DNA of 64,000 nt from Basidiobolus meristosporus CBS 931.73 (lineage: Eukaryota > Basidiobolomycota > Basidiobolomycetes > Basidiobolales > Basidiobolaceae): NCBI GenBank assembly GCA_002104905.1, contig MCFE01000105.1:1-64000 (forward strand), in the 5' to 3' direction. Positions 54,881-64,000 of the stretch are shown one piece after another. Within the stretch, counting starts at the first letter, position 1. Each line of letters opens with the position of its first letter. The notes below the pieces were generated by a model. The model saw only the letters and a program-made list of their open reading frames with translations. It searched no databases and had not been told where the DNA came from. A program made the translations under genes and the position numbers.

Positions 54881-57600
54881 CACCATCTACATGATCTTAT
54901 GACAGGATCACAAAGGTGTTTGGCTAATGTTGCAGCTAAATAAAGAAAAAAAATAATGGGGTTTGCACAGTGTTTTGTCAAGGGTGGTATGATATTGTCG
55001 AGGTCTCTACTATAATCTACAACTATTTGAATGGATCTAGCCAGCCAGTACATCCAACAGGGTGGCCTACAGCTGGTTCTATATAATGCTACTCACTACT
55101 ACCTTGAGTATTCCACATATAGTTTGAGCAATTGATAATATGGCCTCTTGCTTACCAACCTCTACAAACACACAGACCTGCCACAATTGACATACTTCTA
55201 CCACCTCAACTTACAGCTTTATAGTGTGATACTTGCAAAGTTGCTATATACCTTGTATTGCTGGTAGCATACACATCCTGCAAACATATGCTTGGTAGCC
55301 ACTACTTCTGCTACAAATACCTCTTGGATATCTGCAAAGTACTTTTTGGTATTTATCCAATATATTCCTTCTCCCTGCTGGATTCTAGTCCCCCTTGTAG
55401 GTATGCCCTGGCTCTTGTTTATGTGAATATTCTATTTAATGGTGTAGAAATTGGCATGTGGCTAAGAGAAATCTGGCATACCTTGGTAGAGTTTTCCTAA
55501 CAAAAACTAGTTGCTTGTTGCACTTAACCCAACTTTGTATTAATTAACTGGTTAACCATGCATTGGGACTGCTTAGCTTCTCAATGCTATAGACATAGGA
55601 ATCTCCATGCGCACATCTGTCCTCAGTATTTTCCAACTCACTCTGACTGTCCTCCTTGTGCTAACTTATCACATCCATAATGGACTTGAAGGTACTAATC
55701 TTGATGAGACTGGGATATGTCAGTACCTCCTACTTGACTTAACTTCCTATCTCACCACACATCTACTCCATAGGAAACTTGCAAAAGGTGAAGCATGGTC
55801 TAATATTCTCAGCACACCAAGCAAGATGGGGTGGCAAATGGATATAGTAGCAGCAGAGATCAATGTATTCATGTTTATATTTATGGTATAACTGTTCAAA
55901 TCCCATCACAAAGTCTTTGCACAGTAGCCATAGATGTACCTAGTTGGCATTGGTGATCCACTTTTGGATCAATACTCCCATAACATCCACATATGACTCC
56001 CAATGAATTCTATGTACTCTTGGTAGAGATGGCTTCAGAAGGCCACCTGATTAATTACATATCCAGTTCATACAGTTATTGCACTTGTATTGTCACATTT
56101 GCATAGGAATATTGATTGGAGCCCATGAGAAGTTTTAGGGTAGAAGATACTCTTTATAATATTGCCAATTCTTTCAAATTATTCTGGTGTCTCAAAGGCC
56201 TCATTTAGCTTGAGATGCCCTATGTACAACTTGGTAATCAGTGTAGATATATTTGTGAAAAGTGAATGCATTGATCCCAGTGGATAGCTTTTGCTCCAAC
56301 TAATACCCTCTTTCTTAAGTATCTCAGGCTTCCAGCAAGTTTCATATTCCAGCCAATAGCTTATAGCTTGCCTACTTTGCTGCAATTGCATGCTGACTTA
56401 TCTACATTCTTTCACTGGAATGATAATGTTCTTGTTGTTAGTATTTGGGTAATAATAATATGTGTGACTTATGGAATAAGTGCCCTGAATCTCTCACATT
56501 TGAGAGCAATAACATCCATTGTCCCAACAAGAGCCAGTAATCTTGCTGATGGCAGGGGTGTATCCAATGCAAAAAAAAGTAGGTGCTTTGATATTACAGC
56601 CACAAGCTGTTGTCCTGCTGCAAAGCTTACAGAATTTATCCAACAATGGATTCAGGCAGCCATTGATGTTGGAGAGTGACTTGCGCTCCAATACCAGTGG
56701 GATAACCATCAGATTTCTGCTCTGATACCACAAGATAGGTGACAGATTCAGGTTGATAAGAATCAGTGGCCAGCCAAATTTGCTAGTAGAATACTTGCTG
56801 AGTGCAAATCCATTAGGGGCCTAGGCAACAGCATTGTCATATGTACCTTCAAAGTAGCCCTTGCTTCTTAGCTGTTTGCAATGTTTGCTATCAGATATAT
56901 AAGATAGGTATGCACTAGATTAATACTGAGTATGGTACTTTACAGCTTCACAATATTGGTTAGACTGCATGAGCTTCATTGGACAGGGTATTACTGGAAT
57001 ATATCCAGAGTGTGAATAATGCCTTCCCCCAATGGTGGTGGATTCCTGACAAGTTGGACACCTTGCAATGGTGGCATTTCTGATGTGAGCGCCATTCAAC
57101 TGTTAACAAATGCTGTTATCAGGGCAGTCTCTGGGACATATGTTGCTAGCCACATAACAGTTTTCTGTTTATACCATGTGCATGGTAAGTTGCATTTTGG
57201 GATGACTTTGGCAAGAAGTGGTAGTAAGTCCCCACAGTCCCTGTTACTGATATTGGTGCAAATGTGTCACTTCTCTACGGTCAACATCACATTGTTCACC
57301 AGTAGATGGATTAATGGTCTCACTTGGCTCCATAAAGTATTCTTGGCATTGTTTTCCACAGGTGTTGTCTGATTGCATAATGAAAATTTGCAAGGCTCAT
57401 GCATGGTACTATTGTTAGGGAAGATGGACTTAAATCCTTCAGTGCACCTGCAGCTTCAGAGCTATCACCCTGCATGCCATATTCAGAAGGCTGGGGTGAG
57501 CCCAAAGGCATCTCAAGCTCCCCTTACTCAGTTTGCACAAGGTGACAAGTTCTGCCAGGTGCCATCATAGTGGTATCCAGTGGCCAGCAAGATATTGTTG
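54881..57600 (-). mobile_element. CACTA/Tnp2-like transposon, copy 3 (degenerate)
   Basis: Aligned by eye with copies 1 and 2: 56179-56391 and 56494-56733 on the minus strand (CKLCSRTTACGCNIKAPTFF, CIGYTPAISKITGS), the Cys-rich region at 57020-57100 (inverse of copy 1 at 36000-36060), and the right end with AGCCCAAAGGCATCTCAAGC. It lies directly beside copy 2 in the same orientation. Many stops; no open frame over 120 codons. Confidence 0.55.
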
Positions 57601-58440
57601 GTATGGTAGTGACTGATAAATGTTCAAATTTGACTTTTGGGCCAAAAGCTTGCCATGTTCCTTGAAATACTTCCTATGCTGTGCGCTTCATGGCTGAGAG
57701 GCTTGCCACAATAGCCACATGGTCTTTTTTCTCTTCTCTTAGGGCATTGAATCAAGGTAGTCTTGTTTACAGGGCAAACAGCTTAATACTCAGCAACATA
57801 ATGCTATTATGTCAATTTTTTGTCAACACTAATGTGAGTTTAAGACAGTTTTGTATTTGAGATATTGGAACTACATGAATGTACAATTCAATGATGACCG
57901 GTCATAGTAAGCTTTAGAAATAAAGCTGTGGCACCACATACACACATACATGTAAAGCCATTTCCCCATTGGTTTGACTCACTTCCATATATATGCTGCC
58001 AGAAATTAAAGCAAAGTCATTGGCTCTCTGGACAACAGCTTAGTTTGATATTAAGTGCAACAAGCAGCCCTGTGAAGAATCTAAAACGTGGAATTCATCT
58101 GATTTTGAGCTGGTATTTGACTGGTATTTGACTGGTATTTGACTGGTATTTACTGAAATTTTGCTGGTGTTCAGCTGGTGTTTTGGGTCAAAAACTTCAA
58201 ATGCAATTTCTGATGGAAGTAATGGCCATCTAAATACCAAATCTGATATGAACAATAGTTTGCCTAGTCTCCTGCTGTATAACTGGTTTGCTTTCCTGCC
58301 CATCTGCTAGGAACAGAGATAATGAAAGTTGTTGCTTTGAAAAACCTGGAAATCAGCTGATACTGTGATAGTATTTTGCCAGCCTTTTCTCAGTTTTTTT
58401 TCTTAGGGGCAGGGCAACAACAAAATATGGCCATGTGGAG
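57601..58440. other. Repeat-rich spacer with minisatellite
   Basis: No gene recognised. ATATATGCTGCCAGAAATTAA at about 57990 resembles 34160. The segment includes the 11-bp tandem repeat described separately. Confidence 0.5.
58111..58153 (+). repeat. 11-bp tandem repeat (GGTATTTGACT)
   Basis: About four head-to-tail units of GGTATTTGACT with a decayed edge on the right (GGTATTTACTG). Too short and without spacers, so a minisatellite. Confidence 0.85.
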
Positions 58441-61390
58441 AGTTGACCACTAAAGGTAATAATGCAGACTCCTCAGGCTCTAAGTCATGTGGGAACTTAG
58501 AAATCTCTGCTGTGATGCAAGCTGACAATATTTACAAGGCAGATGAGGATGTAGCAAAAGTAGTACCTTTGGTTGAAGGCCAGCAAGTGGCTGTCATAGT
58601 ATCCTCACCAGCTAGTGGTCATGTTAACATCACCACCACCCAGATTAGCAAGTATGTTATCAGCTCATATCAAAGCATCAATGAGGCAATTTGGTGTAGT
58701 GACAGACATGGTGGGAGCAATGGCCCAGAGTGATTGTAAAGTAGTCCAGAAACAGAATGAGCGCCAAGAACTTAGCCATTTTCCAATGTAACAGCAGAGG
58801 AAAACTTTACAGTCTTTGAAGCACAAAAACAGTGATATTTGGTGAGCTTTGGTATGCTTGGAGAGTATCTCAAGAATAGCCACAACTATCAAAGGCAGCA
58901 GAACAATGGTGCAATGTCAAAAAACCAGCTGCTTTCCCACAAAATCACTAGAAGCAGGGCCAAAAGCTGCAAGCAAACGTCAAAGTGACATTGGGTAGCT
59001 GGAGGAGTGCCAATAAGGAACAAGCAGGCAAACACAGAACCACCAGAATAACATTCATGACAGACAATGCAAAGTTCCACCAAGGAGGTATGCAGTCTAA
59101 GTACAAGTGGGGGACCTATCAGTAATAAAAATCAGTAGCTACCTCTAAAGCCCATCACAGCCTGGGCTGAGAGCTCAAAACAAGCGGAAAGAAGCGTCAG
59201 GTTGCCCATAGAGTGCCAGCAAGGGACAAGCAAGCCAAACATATGCATCAGTGCGGCATTTATGAAGGAAAATATGTAGTTTAATACAAGAAGTACTCAG
59301 ACAGAGCAGCAGTGAAAGACCTGGAAGTAACAAAGAAAAAGGTACAGGGAAAATACTCTATTGAAGCCAGAGATAGGGAAGCGCAAGGAATAAGGTGCAG
59401 CTCTTGTCATTCATCACCGTAAGCCCAGAGTGGATTGAATCCCAATATAGCCAGGAAGAATACAACAAGAAAACAGCTATTTTTACAAGAGCTTGAAGCA
59501 CAGTTGGTTGAGCTAATCCCCAATGAGGTACAAGAGTATGCAGGCAGAGTCAATTAGTCTATCACAGCCTCCATGTCCTCTGCTGTTGACAGAGTGGAGA
59601 TCCCACAGACAGATAAAGCAACAACACTAAGTGGTTACAGCACTTGTTCAAAAGCAGTGCTCAAGAAAACACAGTTGAATATTGCAAGGATTCATTGCTA
59701 AGACTGGCAGATGAGGTGTTAGACCTTGCAGTGCCAACCCAAAGCCAGGATGTATGGGACCAGTGAGCAAAGAGTGGTATAAAGCCATGGGGTTCCTACC
59801 AAAGTCATGGAAACAGAGTTTTACAGCACAAATACTTATTTAGTAGTGGATTTTAATGGACTTACTTCTCCAGGGTGGGGCTTGGGCTCATGTTGGTACT
59901 GGATACAAGGGCTTGCATAGTTTAATACAACTGGCAATTGAGGTGTAACCAAAGTTGCAATGGACATATATCAATTTGTATGCATGGAGGTAAGAGAAAT
60001 AAGTGAGTCTGGAAGTAGGGAGTGTGAAAACAAGGCAATAGCTAATCAATGCACACAAATGTAGGATGTGATAGAATGACCAGGATCAGAAAGTGTGAAA
60101 ATTGGCAGAGAACCAATCAAAAGCCACTTTGTATTGTTGTGAAGAAAAAATCTGACTAAGTTTTTTGTGATATCTGGGGTGCAATTTTTTTGACAGTCTT
60201 TGCATGGTGTCCTAGCAGGATCAGTACCTTACATTCAAAGGACTTTAAACTTTGAATGGCCCTCTGATAGGATCAGCACAATAGTTTTTCATAGGGATAA
60301 GGGGGAGAAGAATCCTCCAGGGAGAAAGTTTACATTGGCTGAATACCAAAAAGCTCTTTGTAGGCATTCATGAGGTATTGATTGCAAAAGTAGTGGCCAT
60401 AAAGAATATACTTCCAAGATGCATATGTCATCATCAATGCAAGGTATCTAGCAACTTTGAAAGTATCACACTGCAATGTTGTAAATTCATAGTGATAAAA
60501 GTGTGTCAATGCTGTGGGTGTGCATGTGTATAGAAGTTACCAGGCCAGGGGCCATAGTTTTTTTGATACAAACTATAGGTGGAATCCCCATGTTAGTATT
60601 AGGTAAGCAAATAAAGGGTTGATTCTACAGTGGAATATGTGTAATGGTGCATGTAAATTTAGAAAAAAAAATACTACTTGGGTGATTAATACAGATGCAT
60701 TTTACAGAGCTAGCTATTGGCTGCAATACTACTAATATTTAGCCAACAGATGCCTGCTAGGAAACTGTCAAAGCACCTTCCAGTTTTTTGCCATATAAGC
60801 AAACTGAATATATTGGCTGGCTACAACTACTCAAATAAATGTAAAACTTGTTAAGAACATCCCAATGCCTTGCAAATCTCACCAAATTATTGTTATGTAA
60901 AAAATTGAGAGATGACTATTATGCAATGGACAGATATAGATTAATGGCATATGCAGGCACAACCTGATGCATTGAAATAGCCATTGGCTAAGTGCAAAGT
61001 GCTGTTACATAGTGCTACAACTTGGCCCACTCCAATGCACTTGGGCTTAAATGAGTAGATTGGCAAGCTCTGGTAACTTTGCTGTGAGATGCATGCATTG
61101 AGCTGACACACACCAACTCATTGTGAGGTGCTCTTGTTGAGGATGTTGGAGTAGATTGGACTGATGTATGCTGGTATGCAATAGTGGGGTCACATTTACA
61201 CCCATTGACAGATGTGTCCATTCCAGTATCTTCTACTTCCTTAATCCTGTACTACCCATATTTAGTTTTATCCATTTGTCTTATCTGATCAGTAGTATCC
61301 CATAAGCTGGCTAACAACAATACCTGCTCATTTATTACGTAAGTTATCCCTCACCTTGTGTAAAATTACTACACGTAACATGTATAGATA
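58441..61390. repeat. Unassigned repeat block, homologous to 36561-39070
   Basis: Shared stretches with the first block include TATCTCAAGA-GTAGC at 58868, AAGCAGGCAAACACAGA at 59023 and AGAGTGGA-ATCCCAC at 59590. The remnants of the 173-aa frame lie at about 59480-59930. The section 59990-60950 has no recognised content beyond AT-rich sequence. No intact ORF. Confidence 0.5.
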
Positions 61391-64000
61391 TCTATTGGAC
61401 TTATGAAAGAATGGACCCCCTGGATCAAGTTGAATACTTTATTGATTGGCCAATGGAAAGTACTTGCAAGAAAGTGAATTACCAAAGACCTCAGACTATT
61501 GAAGAAGCAATCAACATCATCATTGACTATGACTTGGCTATGTTTGAAGTTGGAAAGCCCACAATGAGTAATCAGAGAAGTTACAATCACTATGAAAAAA
61601 GAAATCAGAAGCAGTGCAAATGGAAATATATGCTATGCAGAAGAATCTAACTCAGAAGAATGTAAGAAGAAAGGACTTTACTTAAACTACCACCAGCAGG
61701 GATATATTACAAAGTACTGCCCTCAGAGAATAGATCAACACCAGTCAATAAGAACCTTCAAGTATATTGAAGCCCTTGAGCATAGTATATGGAGGATGAA
61801 CTTGAAGAAGACTCAGATCCCACCTTCCAAATGACAGAAAAATACCTATCCCAAATGATCTCCAACTCAAGAGTGCTATTATACTTAAATGGAGTAGTCA
61901 ATGGAGTACCTGCCAAGATCATGATTAACTCAAGAGCATCACACAACTACATGTCAGAGCTGTTTGCCTTGAAAGCTGAAATCAACTTGGAGCCCACCAT
62001 ATCAACTTCAGTCTCAACAGCTGATGAGGACTCTCACATAATCAACCATAATACTCAGCCAGTAAGGATGAGGATCAATGACCTTGAAGAAGACCTACAG
62101 GCCTTCATATCTAGGAGCTACAAGTTTGACCTTGCACTTGAAAAAGCCTGGCTGTTTTGTTGTAATCCATCAATCAGCTGGAGAGCCCATGCAACTCAAA
62201 TCCAGAAGGACAACAAGACCTATGAGCTAATACCTACCCAACCAGATTTCAACTTGGTCAATTCTAGTGTGTGTGAAATAAATGAACTTAGCAAGTCATA
62301 GCTCTGTAGAGTTCTTTGAAAAGGTACCAGTAGGTTCCTCATGGCAGTATAAAAGGAGGACTCCTCTACTCCAGCACTCCAGAAAATTCAGACTATTTTG
62401 AAGGAATATTCAGCAATGTTACTGGATGAACTTGTAAGCCTACTACCAGTCAGAGATGGGGATCATGCCATTAACACAGGTGCTACCCTCCAGTGAGCAA
62501 GACACCTTACAGAATGAGTCCAATGGAATTAAAAGAGATAGAGAGACAAATAGATCAATCAATAGAGTGAGGATACATCAGACCCAGCAAGTTGACTGGG
62601 GGAGCACCAGTACTTCTTGTAAAAAAAGGATGGACTACTTGGGATGTGAATAGACTGAAGTGCCCTCAACTCAGCAACTGTGAAGAATAAGTACCCCATA
62701 CCTTGGACTGATGAGCTTCTGGACCAACTCAATGGAGCTACTATATTCAGCAAGAATGACCTCATGTCAGGATGCAACCAGACTAGACTGAAACCTGAAG
62801 ACATCCCTAAGCTAGCATTCAGGATCATTTATAGACACTGTGAGTTCTTAGACATGTGCTTTGGCCTTACCAATGCCTCTGCAACAGTCATGACCCTGAT
62901 CCAAACAGTCTTCCAGGAGTACTTAGACAAGTGTGGTAATCTACATAGGAAACATATTAATATACAGCAAGACTAAAGAGGAACACTTGGGGCTTCTTGA
63001 AAAGGTTTTGAAGAAGTTAAGAGAAAATTAGCTGTATGGCAAGCTAGCAGAGTGTGAATTCTTGAACAAACCTGTTGAATATCTGGGATGCTTAGTGACT
63101 AGCACAGATGTGACATTAGACCCCAAGAAGGCTGAAGTCAGCAAAAATCTGAAGCAGCCACCTAAAATATCAGAGCTCAGATCATTCCTTGGAATGGTTT
63201 CATATTACTGGAGATTTGTCAAGTTCTTTGCAAGTATTGCAGCCCCTTGACCTGATATTATCAAGAAAGACAACACCTTGAAGTGGGAAATAGCTAGTGA
63301 GACAGCCTTTCAGATGCTTAGGACTGAACTTGCTAAGCTGCCAAGCATAAGAATCCCAGACCTCAGAAAAGTGTATACTCTGTGCATAGACACTTCAGAC
63401 TATGCAATTAGTGGAGTATTGAGCCAAGAACATGAGGGAAAAGACTACCCAGTTGCTTTGGGTCCAAGAAGTTGAACTCTGCTGAACAAAACTATACAGT
63501 GCTTGAGAAGGAGCTGCTTGCCATAATACACTGCTTGAAGACCTGGAAATGCTACATTGAAAGAGTCAAGTGCACTGTGAAGACTGATCACACCTAAACC
63601 AAGTATACACTTACTCAGAAAATGCTCTCCAGAAGAATGGTATGATGGAGTGAATACATTCAGCAAGTTGACTTGGTGACTGCTGATGCCTTATCAAGAG
63701 TAGAACTAGTTGCACAACTCAACTTGGTGCCTGAATCAGACTGGCCTAGCTTATTACCAAAGTACTAGTAGGACCAAGCCACTCCTAATGAGGTGGATCA
63801 AGAGATCAAGTAGTTAAACCAAGACAAAGTCAGTAAATTTGTGATACAGGATGAAACATTCTATCAGGTTGATTATGGAAGCCCTATTGCCTATTGCCCT
63901 TATGTTACTTGCCTGGATTTAATACATAAGCTACACAGTGAGTATGAATATCTTAGAATTGAACAAACCTAGAACTTTGTGAAAGCCAGAGCATGGTGGC
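61391..64000 (+). mobile_element. Ty3/gypsy element E, 5'-truncated, runs off the window
   Basis: Begins with LDQVEYFIDWPMESTCKKV, the same gag residue at which gypsy C begins. Order: gag, a dead zinc knuckle (LYLNYHQQGYITKYC, two Cys changed to Tyr), protease with INSRASHNYM (catalytic Asp and Gly both lost), RT 62456-62976 with the YLDD region destroyed (near 62940), RNase H 63062-63475, and the start of integrase at 63900. Many stops make it the most decayed gypsy copy here. The 3' end is outside the window. Confidence 0.85.
61789..62301 (+). pseudogene. Protease region of gypsy E
   Basis: Frame of 170 codons: MTEKYLSQMISNSRVLLYLN, GVPAKIMINSRASHNYMSEL, DLEEDLQAFISRSYKFDLAL. The D-S-G triad has become N-S-R. 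It ends at TAG where gypsy D still reads KTQFCRAL. Confidence 0.8.

Noticed and set aside
58111-58153. Short regularly spaced repeats as a CRISPR-like array
   Set aside because: Units are 11 bp, directly adjacent without spacers, in a eukaryotic repeat region.
1-64000. tRNA, rRNA, riboswitch or bacterial operon signals
   Set aside because: No cloverleaf-like A/B-box pairs, rRNA signatures or ribosome-binding sites were recognised by eye; genes are spliced and monocistronic.

Overview
The window is nuclear DNA of an intron-rich fungus. Most genes have several introns of about 50-75 nt with GT..AG ends and CTAAC-like branch points, and the fungal-type gene set includes Brr2, a TPR-less UNC-45/She4, Fyv10/Gid9, Ste24 and a Gef1-type CLC. 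The bloated, repeat-rich right half suggests an early-diverging, TE-rich lineage such as Mucoromycota/Endogonales-like fungi. That placement is inference; no marker in the window fixes it.

Left part, 1-27.4 kb: a compact, CpG-containing housekeeping block. In order it holds a CLC chloride channel/antiporter (3' part, +), Ste24 CAAX protease (+), an unnamed Ser-rich gene (+), APC4 (-), Fyv10/MAEA GID E3 subunit (+), CCT7 chaperonin (+), ribokinase (-), Brr2 helicase (-), UNC-45/She4 myosin chaperone (-), CWF19-like/Drn1 splicing-associated protein (-) and the MoaD-type small subunit of molybdopterin synthase (+). The genes are functionally unrelated. APC4/Fyv10 and CWF19L1/MOCS2A are divergent pairs sharing promoters of about 0.3 kb.

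Right part, 27.5-64 kb: I see no host gene, only layered, decayed transposable elements with very few CpGs. They are: (i) Ty1/copia elements with a ~349-bp TGTTGTAA..TTACAACA LTR and a primer-binding site matching the anticodon half of initiator tRNA-Met; (ii) Ty3/gypsy elements with a ~368-bp TGTTATGATC..CTTGTAACA LTR, one (44.07-48.63 kb, -) with both LTRs and a nearly intact RT ORF; (iii) several minus-strand copies of a Tnp2/CACTA-like DNA transposon; (iv) small TA-flanked inverted-repeat elements, one a long fold-back; (v) solo LTRs of at least two further families and a ~780-bp tandem repeat pair.

The most unusual structure is a composite order (CACTA-like transposase on -, then an unassigned ~2.5-3 kb repeat, then a gypsy pol fragment on + with the same 5' breakpoint) that occurs twice, at about 34.9-42.7 kb and 54.9-64 kb. 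Many gypsy/copia stop codons look like C-to-T or G-to-A changes, which fits methylation-linked or RIP-like decay.
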